From positions 124,001 through 188,000 of the forward strand of contig JBBELK010001259.1 of assembly GCA_037783545.1 (NCBI GenBank): a stretch of DNA of 64,000 nucleotides. Reading direction: 5' to 3'. Source of the DNA: Henricia sp. BOLD:AAB3569. Lineage: Eukaryota > Echinodermata > Asteroidea > Spinulosida > Echinasteridae. The translations under genes were made by a program, and so were the position numbers. Positions 7,687 to 18,535 of the stretch are shown here, in pieces (position 1 is the first letter of the stretch; every line of letters begins with the position of its first letter). The notes under the pieces were generated by a model, which saw only the letters and a program-made list of their open reading frames with translations, was not told where the DNA came from and searched no databases.

Positions 7687-10600
7687 TGTCTCTTTAAAAA
7701 TGTGTTCAGAACTTATATTTAAACCTTAGGTTGCAATAAAAAAATATCGAATTAGATTAAGTAGATCCAACAAAATTACACTCCTCACAACGACGGGAGT
7801 TGCACCCCAATCGCCTGATCGGGAGTCAGAGTACACATCTACGGTGCCACCTCAGTCGTCTCTGAAAAAAATGATCGCCTGATCGGGAGTCAGGGTACAC
7901 ATCCACCGTGCCACCTCAGTCGTTTCTGAAACAAAATGTATTCGGAACTTATATTTAAATCTTAGGTTGCAATGAAACATCTCGAATTAAACCAAGTAGA
8001 TCCAAACAAATTAAATCCTCGCAACGACGGGATTTGAACCGCAATCGCCTGATCGGGAGTCAGGGTACACATCCACGGTGCCACCTCAGACGTCTCTGAA
8101 AAAAATGGGTTCGGAACTTATATTTAAACCTTAGGTTGCAATGAAACATCTGGAATTGAACCAAGTAGAACCAAAACAATTACACTCCTCACAACGACGG
8201 GAGTTGAACCCCAATTGCCTGATCTGGAGTCAGGGTACACATCCACGGTGCCACATCATTCGTCTCTGTAAAAAATGGGTTCGGAACTTATATTTAAACC
8301 TTAGGTTGCAATTAAACATCTCGAATTGAACCAAGTAGATCCAAAAAAATTACACTCCTCACAACGACGGGAGTTGAACTCCAAACGCCTGATCGGGAGT
8401 CAGAGTACACATCCACCGTGCCACCTCAGTCGTCTCTGAAAAAAAATGTATTCGGAACTTATATTTAAATCTTAGGTTGCAATGAAACATCTCGAATTGA
8501 ACCAAGTAGATCCCAAAAAAGTACACTCCTCACAACGACGGAAGTTGAACCCCAATCGCCTGATCGGGAGTCACAGTACTACACATCCACGGTGCTGCAC
8601 CTCAGTCGTCTCTGAAAACAAAATGTGTTCGGAACTTATTTTTTGCAATGAAACATCTCGAATTGAATCAAGTAGATCCAACAAAATTACACTCCTCACA
8701 ACGACGGGGGTTAAACTCCAAATGCCTGATCGGGAGTCAGAGTACACGCCCACGGTGCCACCTCAGTCGTCCCTGAAAATGTGTGTTTGGAACTTATATT
8801 TAAACCTTAGGTTGCAATAAAAAAATCTCGAATTGAACCAAGTAGATCAACAAAATTACACTGCTCTCAACGACGGGAGTTGAACCCCAATCGCCTGATC
8901 GGGAGTCAGAGTACACATCCAACGTGCCACCTCAATCGTCTCTGAAAAAAAATGGGTTCAGAACTTATATTTAAACCTTAGGTTGCAATAAAACATCTCG
9001 AATTGAACCAAGTATATCCATAACAAAAAAAATTACGCTCCTCACAACGACGGGGGTTGAACTCCAAATGCCTGATCGGGAGTCGGGGTACATATCCACC
9101 GTGCCGTCTATCAAAAAATGTGTTCGGAACTTATATTTAAAACTTAGGTTGCAATGAAACATCTCGAATTGAATCAAGTAGATCCCAAAAAATTACACTC
9201 CTCACAACGACGGGGGTTGAACTCTAACTGCCTGATCGGGAGTCAGAGTATACATCCACGGTGCCACCTCAGTCGTCTCTGAAAATTTGTGTTCGGAACT
9301 TATATTTAAACCTTGGGTTGCAATATAAAACAATCTCGAATTGAACCAAGTAGATCAAAAAAAATTACACTCCTCACAACTACGGGAGTTGAACCCCAAT
9401 CGCCTGATCTGGAGTCAGAGTACACATCCACCGTGCCAACTCAGTCGTCTCTGAAAAAAAATGTATTCGGAACTTATATTTAAATCTTAGGTTGCAATGA
9501 AACATCTCGATTTGAACCAAGTAGATCCAAACAAATTAAATCCTCGCAACGACGGGAATTGAACCGCAATCGCCTGATCGGGAGTCAGGGTACACATCCA
9601 CGGTGCCACCTCAGACGTCTCTGAAAAAAATGTGTTCGGAACTTATATTTAAACCTTAGGTTGCAATGAAACATCTGGAATTGAACCAAGTAGAACCAAA
9701 ACAATTACACTCCTCACAACGACGGGAGTTGAACCCCAATTGCCTGATCTGGAGTCAGGGTACACATCCACGGTGCCACATCATTCGTCTCTGTAAAAAA
9801 TGGGTTCGGAACTTATATTTAAACCTTAGGTTGCAATTAAACATCTCGAATTGAACCAAGTAGATCCAAAAAAATTACACTCCTCACAACGACGGGAGTT
9901 GAACTCCAAACGCCTGATCGGGAGTCAGAGTACACATCCACCGTGCCACCTCAGTCGTCTCTGAAAAAAAATGTATTCGGAACTTATATTTAAATCTTAG
10001 GTTGCAATGAAACATCTCGAATTGAACCAAGTAGATCCCAAAAAAAGTACACTCCTCACAACGACGGAAGTCACAGTACTACACATCCACGGTGCTGCAC
10101 CTCAGTCGTCTCTGAAAACAACATGTGTTCGGAACTTATATTTAAACCTTAGGTTGCAATGAAACATCTCGAATTGAATCAAGTAGATCCAACAAAATTA
10201 CACTCCTCACAACGACGGGGGTTAAACTCCAAATGCCTGATCGGGAGTCAGAGTACACGCCCACGGTGCCACCTCAGTCGTCCCTGAAAATGTGTGTTTG
10301 GAACTTATATTTAAACCTTAGGTTGCAATAAAAAAATCTCGAATTGAACCAAGTAGATCAACAAAATTACACTGCTCTCAACGACGGGAGTTGAACCCCA
10401 ATCGCCTGATCGGGAGTCAGAGTACACATCCAACGTGCCACCTCAATCGTCTCTGAAAAAAAATGGGTTCAGAACTTATATTTAAACCTTAGGTTGCAAT
10501 AAAACATCTCGAATTGAACCAAGTAGATCCCAAAAAATTACACTCCTCACAACGACGGGGGTTGAACTCTAACTGCCTGATCGGGAGTCAGAGTACACAT

Positions 10601-13600
10601 CCACGGTGCCACCTCAGTCGTCTCTGAAAATTTGTGTTCGGAACTTATATTTAAACCTTGGGTTGCAATATAAAAAAATCTCGAATTGAACCAAGTAGAT
10701 CAAAAAAAATTACACTCCTCACAACTACGGGAGTTGAACCCCAATCGCCTGATCTGGAGTCAGAGTACACATCCACCGTGCCACCTCAGTCGTCTCTGAA
10801 AAAAAATGTATTCGGAACTTATATTTAAATCTTAGGTTGCAATGAAACATCTCGATTTGAACCAAGTAGATCCAAACAAATTAAATCCTCGCAACGACGG
10901 GAATTGAACCGCAATCGCCTGATCGGGAGTCAGGGTACACATCCACGGTGCCACCTCAGACGTCTCTGAAAAAAATGTGTTCGGAACTTATATTTAAACC
11001 TTAGGTTGCAATGAAACATCTGGAATTGAACCAAGTAGAACCAAAACAATTACACTCCTCACAACGACGGGAGTTGAACCCCAATTGCCTGATCTGGAGT
11101 CAGGGTACACATCCACGGTGCCACATCATTCGTCTCTGTAAAAAATGGGTTCGGAACTTATATTTAAACCTTAGGTTGCAATTAAACATCTCGAATTGAA
11201 CCAAGTAGATCCAAAAAAATTACACTCCTCACAACGACGGGAGTTGAACTCCAAACGCCTGATCGGGAGTCAGAGTACACATCCACCGTGCCACCTCAGT
11301 CGTCTCTGAAAAAAAATGTATTCGGAACTTATATTTAAATCTTAGGTTGCAATGAAACATCTCGAATTGAACCAAGTAGATCCCAAAAAAAGTACACTCC
11401 TCACAACGACGGAAGTTGAACCCCAATCGCCTGATCGGGAGTCACAGTACTACACATCCACGGTGCTGCACCTCAGTCGTCTCTGAAAACAAAATGTGTT
11501 CGGAACTTATTTTTTGCAATGAAACATCTCGAATTGAATCAAGTAGATCCAACAAAATTACACTCCTCACAACGACGGGGGTTAAACTCCAAATGCCTGA
11601 TCGGGAGTCAGAGTACACGCCCACGGTGCCACCTCAGTCGTCCCTGAAAATGTGTGTTTGGAACTTATATTTAAACCTTAGGTTGCAATAAAAAAATCTC
11701 GAATTGAACCAAGTAGATCAACAAAATTACACTGCTCTCAACGACGGGAGTTGAACCCCAATCGCCTGATCGGGAGTCAGAGTACACATCCAACGTGCCA
11801 CCTCAATCGTCTCTGAAAAAAAATGGGTTCAGAACTTATATTTAAACCTTAGGTTGCAATAAAACATCTCGAATTGAACCAAGTAGATCCAAAACAAAAA
11901 AATTACGCTCCTCACAACGACGGGGGTTGAACTCCAAATGCCTGATCGGGAGTCGGGGTACATATCCACCGTGCCGTCTATCAAAAAATGTGTTCGGAAC
12001 TTATATTTAAAACTTAGGTTGCAATGAAACATCTCGAATTGAATCAAGTAGATCCCAAAAAATTACACTCCTCACAACGACGTGGGTTGAACTCCAACTG
12101 CCTGATCGGGAGTCAGAGTATACATCCACGGTGCCACCTCAGTCGTCTCTGGAAATTTGTGTGCGGAACTTATATTTAAACCTTAGGTTGTAATAAAAAA
12201 AATCTCGAATTGAATCAAGTAGATCAAACACAATTACACTCCTCACAACGACAGGGGTTGAACTCCAACTGCCTGATCGGGAGTCAGAGTATACATCCAC
12301 GGTGCCACCTCAGTCGTCTCTGGAAATTTGTGTTCGGAACTTATATTTAAACCTTAGGTTGTAATAAAAAAATCTCGAATTGAACCAAGTAGATCCCAAA
12401 AAATTACAATCCCTCACAACCCCAAACACCTGATCGGGAGTCAGAGTACACATCCACCGTGCCACCTCAGTCGTCTCTGAAACAAATGGGTTCGGACCTT
12501 ATATTTAAACCTAAGGTTGCAATAAAACATCTCGAATTAAACCAAGTAGATCCAAAAAAAATGACACTCCTCACAACGACGGGAGTTTAAACCCAATCGC
12601 CTGATCGGGAGTCAGAGTACACATCCACGGTGCCACCTCAGTCGTCTCTGAAAAAAAATGGGTTCGGAACTTATATTTAAACCTTAGGTTGCAATTAAAC
12701 ATCTCGAATTGAACAAAATAGATAAAAAAAAAACTACAATCCCTCACAACGACGGGAATTGAACCCCAATCGCCTGGTCGGGAGTCAGAGTACACAACCA
12801 TGCACGGTGCCACCTCAGTCGTCTCTGAAAAAAATAATGTGTTCGGAACTGAAATTTAAACCTTAGGTTGCAATGAAACATCTCGAATTGAACCAAGTAG
12901 ATCCAAAAAAATTACACTCTTCACAATGACGGGGGTTGAACTCCAAACGCCTGATCGGGAGTCAGAGTATACATCCACGGTGCCACCTCAGTCGTCTCTG
13001 GAAAAAAAATGTGTTCGGAACTGATATTTAAACCTTAGGTTGCAATGAAACATCTCGAATTGAACCAAGTAGATCCAAAAAAATTACACTCCTCTCAACG
13101 ACGGGAGTTGAACCCCAAACGCCTGATCGGGAGTCAGAGTACACATCCACCGTGCCACCTCAGTCGTCTCTGAAACAAAATGGGTTCGGACCATATATTT
13201 AAACCTTAGGTTGCAATAAAACATCTCGAATTGAACCAAGTAGATCCAAAAAAAATTACAATCCCTCACAACGACGGGGATTGAACCCCAATCGCCTGGT
13301 CGGGAGTCAGAGTACAAAACCATGCACGGTGCCACCTCAGTCGTCTCTGAAAAAAAAATGTGTTCGGAACTGAAATTTAAACCTTAGGTTGCAATGAAAC
13401 ATCTCGAATTGAACCAAGTAGATCCAAAAAAATTACACTCTTCACAATGACGGGGGTTGAACTCCAAACGCCTGATCGGGAGTCAGAGTATACATCCACG
13501 GTGCCACCTCAGTCGTCTCTGGAAAAAAAAATGTGTTCGGAACTGATATTTAAACCTTAGGTTGCAATGAAACATCTCGAATTGAACCAAGTAGATCCAA

Positions 13601-14907
13601 AAAAATTACACTCCTCTCAACGACGGGAGTTGAACCACAAACGCCTGATCGGGAGTCAGAGTACACATCCACCGTGCCACCTCAGTCGTCTCTGAAACAA
13701 AATGGGTTCGGACCATATATTTAAACCTTAGGTTGCAATAAAACATCTCGAATTGAACCAAGTAGATCCAAAAAAAATTACACTCCTCACAACGACGGGA
13801 GTTGAACCCCAATCGCCTGATCGGGAGTCAGAGTACACATCCACAGTGCCACCTCAGTCGTCTCTGAAAAAAGTGGGTTCGGAACTTATATTTAAACCTT
13901 AGGTTGCAATGAAACATCTGGAATTGAACCAAGTAGAACCAAAACAATAACACTCCTCACAAGGACGGGAGTTGAACCCCAATTTCCTGATCTGGAGTCA
14001 GGGTACACAACCATGCACGGTGCCACCTCAGTCGTCTCTGAAAAAGAAATGTGTTCCGAACTTATATTTAAACCTTAGGTTGCAATGAAACATCTCGAAT
14101 TGAACCAAGTAGATCCAAACAAATTACACTCTTCACAATGACGGGGGTTGAACTCCAAACGCCTGATCGGGAGTCAGAGTATACATCCACGGTGCCACCT
14201 CAGTCGTCTCTGAAAAACAAATGTGTTCGAAACTGATATTTAAACCTTAGGTTGCAATGAAACATCTCGAATTGAACCGAATAGATCCAAAACAATTACA
14301 CTCCTCTCAACGACGGGAGTTGAACCCCAAACGCCTGATCGGGAGTCAGAGTACACATCCACCGTGCCACCTCAGTCGTCTCTGAAAAAAATGGGTTCGG
14401 ACCTTTTATTTAAACCTTAGGTTGCAATAAAACATCTCGAATTGAACCAAGTAGATCCAAAAAAATTACACTCCTCACAACGACGGGAGTTGAACCCCAA
14501 TCGCCTGATCGGGAGTCAGAGTACACATCCACGGTGCCACCTCAGTCGTCTCTGAAAAAAATGTGTTCGGAACTTATATTTAAACCTTAGGTTGCAATGA
14601 AACATCTGGAATTGAACCAAGTAGAACCAAACAAATTACACTCCTCACAAGGACGGGAGTTGAACCCCAATTGCTTGATCTGGAGTCAGGGTACACAATC
14701 CACGGTGCCACCTCATTCGTCTCTGAAAAAATGGGTTCGGAACTTATATTTAAACCGTAGGTTGCAATTAAACATCTCGAATTGAACAAAGTAGATCCAA
14801 AAAAACTACAATCCCTCGCAACGACGGGAATTGAACCCCAATCGCCTGGTCGGGAGTCAGAGTACACATCCAACGTGCCACCTCAATCGTCTCTGAAAAA
14901 AAATGGG
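7687..14907 (-). repeat. Satellite A array, part II
   Basis: About 42 units of about 170 bp, homologous to 317-2054. Internal higher-order duplication is visible. A block starting near 8141 recurs near 9666 (1,525 bp on) and near 11011 (1,345 bp on). A motif pair around 'cttcacaatgacgggggt' recurs at about 12918, 13440 and 14131 (522 and 691 bp, i.e. three and four units). Some units have lost internal segments (for example near 10070, and at 8640 where 'tatatttaaacc' is missing). The array ends by fusing into satellite B at 14904-14907. Confidence 0.93.
14479..14550 (-). other. tRNA-like module of satellite A (representative)
   Basis: A 72-nt minus-strand module repeated in every satellite A unit. 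Ends pair as GACGAC/GTCGTT (6 bp with one wobble). An A-box-like TGGCACCGTGG lies at 14539-14529, with a D-arm GCAC/GTGT enclosing a loop that contains GG. The anticodon-like arm is TCTGA-CTCCCGA-TCAGG (5 bp, 7-nt loop, U at position 33, CCC as anticodon, as in tRNA-Gly). A perfect B box GGTTCAACTCC lies at 14496-14486. Deviations from a real tRNA: five extra bases before the D-arm, one extra before the anticodon arm, and a 3-bp T stem. It is therefore tRNA-derived, not a confident functional tRNA. Confidence 0.6.
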
Positions 14908-16040
14908 ACAGGAATTTGGTCAAAGTGTGGTCCAAACGTCGGCAAATTTGGAAGTCAAGAAATTTTCCGACGAACTTCAAATTTTGCATGCTCCAAACAG
15001 TCTATATTCCGCACTTGTCCTACAAAATTGACAGACTTTCGCCGGGAAATGGCCGAGAAATTTCAGAGTTTAGGGAAAACTGGGTTGGGGCTTCCTGACT
15101 GCCCCGCTAACCGTGGCTGTCTGTACTATCTTCTTTGGTGTACTCCTGACTCGTGCGCATGCTCAGGCCGTTGAACGGTCGTTGACACACCCCAGTTTGG
15201 GACAGGAATTTAGTCAAAGTGTGGTCCAAACGTCGGCAAATTTGGAAGTCAAGAAATTTTCCGACGAACTTCAAATTTTGCATGCTCCAAACAGTCTATA
15301 TTCCGCACTTGTCCTAAAAAATTGACAGACTTTCGCCGGGAAATGGCCGAGAAATTTCAGGGTTTAGGGAAAACTGGGTTGGGGCTTCCTGACTGCTCCG
15401 CTAACCGTGGCTGTCTGTACTATCTTCTTTGGTGTACTCCTGACTCGTGCGCATGCTCAGGCCGTTGAACGGTCGTTGACACACCCCAGTTTGGGACAGG
15501 AATTTGGTCAAAGTGTGGTCCAAACGTCGGCAAATTTGGAAGTCAAGACATTTTCCGACGAACTTCAAATTTTGCATGCTCCAAACAGTCTATATTCCGC
15601 ACTTGTCCTAAAAAATTGACAGACTTTCGCCGGGAAATGGCCGAGAAATTTCAGGGTTTAGGGAAAACTGGGTTGGGGCTTCCTGACTGCTCCGCTAACC
15701 GTGGCTGTCTGTACTATCTTCTTTGGTGTACTCCTGACTCGTGCGCATGCTCAGGCCGTTGAACGGTCGTTGACACACCCCAGTTTGGGACAGGAATTTG
15801 GTCAAAGGGTGGTCCAAACGTCGGCAAATTTGGAAGTCAAGACATTTTCCGACGAACTTCAAATTGTGCATGCTCCAAACAGTCTATATTCCGCACTTGT
15901 CCTAAAAAATTGACAGACTTTCGCCGGGAAATGGCCGAGAAATTTCAGAGTTTAGGGAAAACTGGGTTGAGGCTTCCTGACTGTTCCGCTAACCGTGGCT
16001 GTCTGTACTATCTTCTTTGGTGTACTCATGACTCGTGCGC

Positions 16041-16358
16041 ATGCTCAGGCCGGGGGGCGGTCGGGTTGGCGTACGGGTTCTTTCCTCGCCTTTCACCTCT
16101 GGGGTCCCGGGTTCGAATCCGGGGCGTGTATGTGGATTGGGTTTGCAGTCCCTACTTGACCGCGTGGGTTTTCCCCTGGGGCATTTCTCTGGGGGTTTTC
16201 CTCCCACTTCTAAAACTGCAACTCCTTCTTCGTCATCTCAAGTTGATAATATAGTACAGTTAAAGCTAAAACCGTATAGTTGATGGCATAAAGGTCCTTA
16301 GTTGCCGAAGATGCCATAAAATATACAACAACAACAACAACAACAACATGCTCAGGCC
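16041..16358 (+). mobile_element. tRNA-derived SINE, copy 1, with target duplications
   Basis: The SINE body is 16052-16347 (296 bp), flanked by a perfect 11-bp target duplication ATGCTCAGGCC (16041-16051 and 16348-16358); the preceding C also matches. The 5' part is tRNA-like, with an A box TGGCGTACGGG and a perfect B box GGTTCGAATCC. The central part contains 'gggttttcccctgggg...cctcccac' (16166-16207). This resembles the conserved central domain shared by many eumetazoan SINEs (Nin-DC type); that identification is from memory and tentative. The 3' end is a (CAA)n microsatellite tail, as in many SINEs mobilised by LINEs. It is inserted at the palindromic GCATGC of satellite B1. Confidence 0.9.
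16067..16120 (+). promoter_or_regulatory. Pol III internal promoter of SINE copy 1 (A and B boxes)
   Basis: A box TGGCGTACGGG at 16067-16077 (one mismatch to TRGYNNARNNG at the R position) and B box GGTTCGAATCC at 16110-16120 (perfect match to consensus). The spacing is typical of a tRNA gene. It would drive SINE transcription to the right. Confidence 0.75.
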
Positions 16359-17229
16359 GTTGAACGGTCGTTGACACACCCCAGTTTTGGACAGGAATTT
16401 GGTCAAAGTGTGGTCCAAACGTCGGCAAATTTGGAAGTCAAGACATTTTCCGACGAACTTCAAATTTTGCATGCTCCAAACAGTCTATATTCCGCACTTG
16501 TCCTAAAAAATTTACAGACTTTCGCCAGGAAATGGCCGAGAAATTTCAGAGTTTAGGGAAAACTGGGTTGGGGCTTCCTGACTGCTCCGCTAACCGTGGC
16601 TGTCTGTACTATCTTCTTTGGTGTACTCCTGACTCGTGCGCATGCTCAGGCCGTTGAATGGTCGTTGACACACCCCAGTTTGGGACAGGAATTTGGTCAA
16701 AGTGTGGTCCAAACGTCGGCAAATTTGGAAGTCAACACATTTTCCGAAGAACTTCAAATTTTGCATGCTCCAAACAGTCTATATTCCGCACTTGTCCTAA
16801 AAAATTGACAGACTTTCGCCGGGAAATGGCCGAGAAATTTCAGGGTTTAGGGAAAACTGGGTTGGGGCTTCCTGACTGCTCCGCTAACCGTGGCTGTCTG
16901 TACTATCTTCTTTGGTGTACTCCTGACTCGTGTGCATGCTCAGGCCGTTGAACGGTCGTTGACACACCCCAGTTTGGGACAGGAATTTGGTCAAAGTGTG
17001 GTCCAAACGTCGGCAAATTTGGAAGTCAAGACATTTTCCGACGAACTTCAAATTTTGCATGCTCCAAACAGTCTATATTCCGCACTTGTCCTAACAAATT
17101 GACAGACTTTCGCCGGGAAATGGCCGAGAAATTTCAGAGTTTAGGGAAAATTGAGTTGGGGCTTCCTGACTGCTCCGCTAACCGTGGCTGTCTGTACTAT
17201 CTTCTTTGGTGTACTCATGACTCGTGCGC

Positions 17230-17544
17230 ATGCTCAGGCCGGGGGGCGGTCGGGTTGGCGTACGGGTTCTTTCCTCGCCTTTCACCTCTGGGGTCCCGGG
17301 TTCGAATCCGGGGCGTGTATGTGGATTGGGTTTGCAGTCCCTACTTGACCGCGTGGGTTTTCCCCTGGGGCATTTCTCTGGGGGTTTTCCTCCCACTTCT
17401 AAAACTGCAACTCCTTCTTCGTCATCTCAAGTTGATAATATAGTACAGTTAAAGCTAAAACCGTATAGTTGATGGCATAAAGGTCCTTAGTTGCCGAAGA
17501 TGCCATAAAATATACAACAACAACAACAACAACATGCTCAGGCC
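17230..17544 (+). mobile_element. tRNA-derived SINE, copy 2 (duplicate of copy 1)
   Basis: The SINE body is 17241-17533 (293 bp) with the same 11-bp flanks ATGCTCAGGCC (17230-17240, 17534-17544) and the same insertion point in the satellite unit as copy 1. It differs from copy 1 mainly by one fewer CAA in the tail. The spacing of 1,189 bp equals three 294-bp units plus SINE plus one target duplication. This second copy therefore arose by tandem duplication of the satellite block, not by a new insertion. Confidence 0.9.
17256..17309 (+). promoter_or_regulatory. Pol III internal promoter of SINE copy 2
   Basis: Same A box (17256-17266) and B box (17299-17309) as copy 1, unchanged in sequence. 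Confidence 0.72.
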
Positions 17545-18409
17545 GTTGAACGGTCGTTGACACACCCCAGTTTTGGACAGGAATTTGGTCAAAGTGTGGT
17601 CCAAACGTCGGCAAATTTGGAAGTCAAGACATTTTCCGACGAACTTCAAATTTTGCATGCTCCAAACAGTCTATATTCCGCACTTGTCCTAAAAAATTGA
17701 CAGACTTTCGCCGGGAAATGGCCGAGAAATTTCAGAGTTTAGGGAAAACTGGGTTGGGGCTTCCTGACTGCTCCGCTAACCGTGGCTGTCTGTACTATCT
17801 TCTTTGGTGTACTCCTGACTCGTGCGCATGCTCAGGCCGTTGAACGGTCGTTGACACACCCCAGTTTGGGACAGGAATTTGGTCAAAGTGTGGTCCAAAC
17901 GTCGGCAAATTTGTAAGTCAAGAAATTTTCCGACGAACTTCAAATTTTGCATGCTCCAAACAGTCTATATTCCGCACTTGTCCTAACAAATTGACAGACT
18001 TTCGCCGGGAAATGGCCGAGAAATTTCAGGGTTTAGGGAAAACTGGGTTGGGGCTTCCTGACTGCTCCGCTAACCGTGGCTGTCTGTACTATCTTCTTTG
18101 GTGTACTCCTGACTCGTGCGCATGCTCAGGCCGTTGAACGGTCGTTGACACACCCCAGTTTGGGACAGGAATTTGGTCAAAGTGTGGTCCAAACGTCGGC
18201 AAATTTGGAAGTCAAGACATTTTCCGACGAACTTCAAATTTTGCATGCTCCAAACAGTCTATATTCCGCACTTGTCCTAACAAATTGACAGACTTTCGCC
18301 GGGAAATGGCCGAGAAATTTCAGAGTTTAGGGAAAATTGGGTTGGGGCTTCCTGACTGCTCCGCTAACCGTGGCTGTCTGTTCTATCTTCTTTGGTGTAC
18401 TCCTGACTC

Positions 18410-18425
18410 GTGCGTATGCAAAATT
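18410..18425. other. Orientation switch of satellite B
   Basis: The left unit reads 'gactcgtgcg' into 'tatgc', then continues as 'aaaatttgaa', which belongs to the opposite strand orientation. The two satellite orientations share only ATGC (18416-18419), the core of the GCATGC palindrome present twice per unit. All units to the left are B1 on the plus strand; all units to the right are B2 in reverse orientation. Confidence 0.9.
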
Positions 18426-18520
18426 TGAATTTCGTCGGAAAATTGTTCGACCTCCAAATTTGCCGACGTTTGAACCACACTTTGACCAAATTGCCGTGCC
18501 AAACTGGGGTGCGTCAACGA

Positions 18521-18535
18521 CAGTCCGAAGGACTG
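18521..18535. other. Satellite B2 hairpin (representative)
   Basis: CAGTCCGAAGGACTG is a perfect 6-bp stem with a GAA loop, located 4 bases before the GCATGC palindrome. It is present in nearly all B2 units. A few copies carry a change inside it: 'cagaccgaaggactg' near 37675, 38270 and 49142, and 'cagtctgaaggactg' near 39155 and 50031. Confidence 0.8.

Larger units (their letters stand above)
14904..18415 (+). repeat. Satellite B array, subfamily B1 (294-bp units)
   Basis: About ten head-to-tail units. The anchor 'ggctgtctgtacta' (or a close variant) recurs near 15113, 15407, 15701, 15995, 16596, 16890, 17184, 17782, 18076 and 18370, i.e. every 294 bp except where a SINE intervenes. Each unit contains two GCATGC palindromes and the hairpin CCGTTGAACGG (for example 15168-15178). 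It begins at 14904 with a 4-bp TGGG overlap with satellite A and ends at an orientation switch at 18416. Reading frames of about 70 codons in the units are satellite translations. Confidence 0.93.

Noticed and set aside
14479-14550. Functional tRNA-Gly(CCC) gene
   Set aside because: The anticodon arm and B box are good, but the T stem is only 3 bp, extra bases occur before the D-arm and anticodon arm, and the module is repeated in about 52 satellite units. Kept as a tRNA-like module only.
323-14873. Short minus- and plus-strand frames in satellite A
   Set aside because: They are translations of the repeated tRNA-like unit and are interrupted at random; no start or stop conservation was seen.
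15989-17443. 72- to 114-codon frames over the SINEs
   Set aside because: Both strands are open across a tRNA-derived non-coding element, as is common for GC-rich SINE heads.
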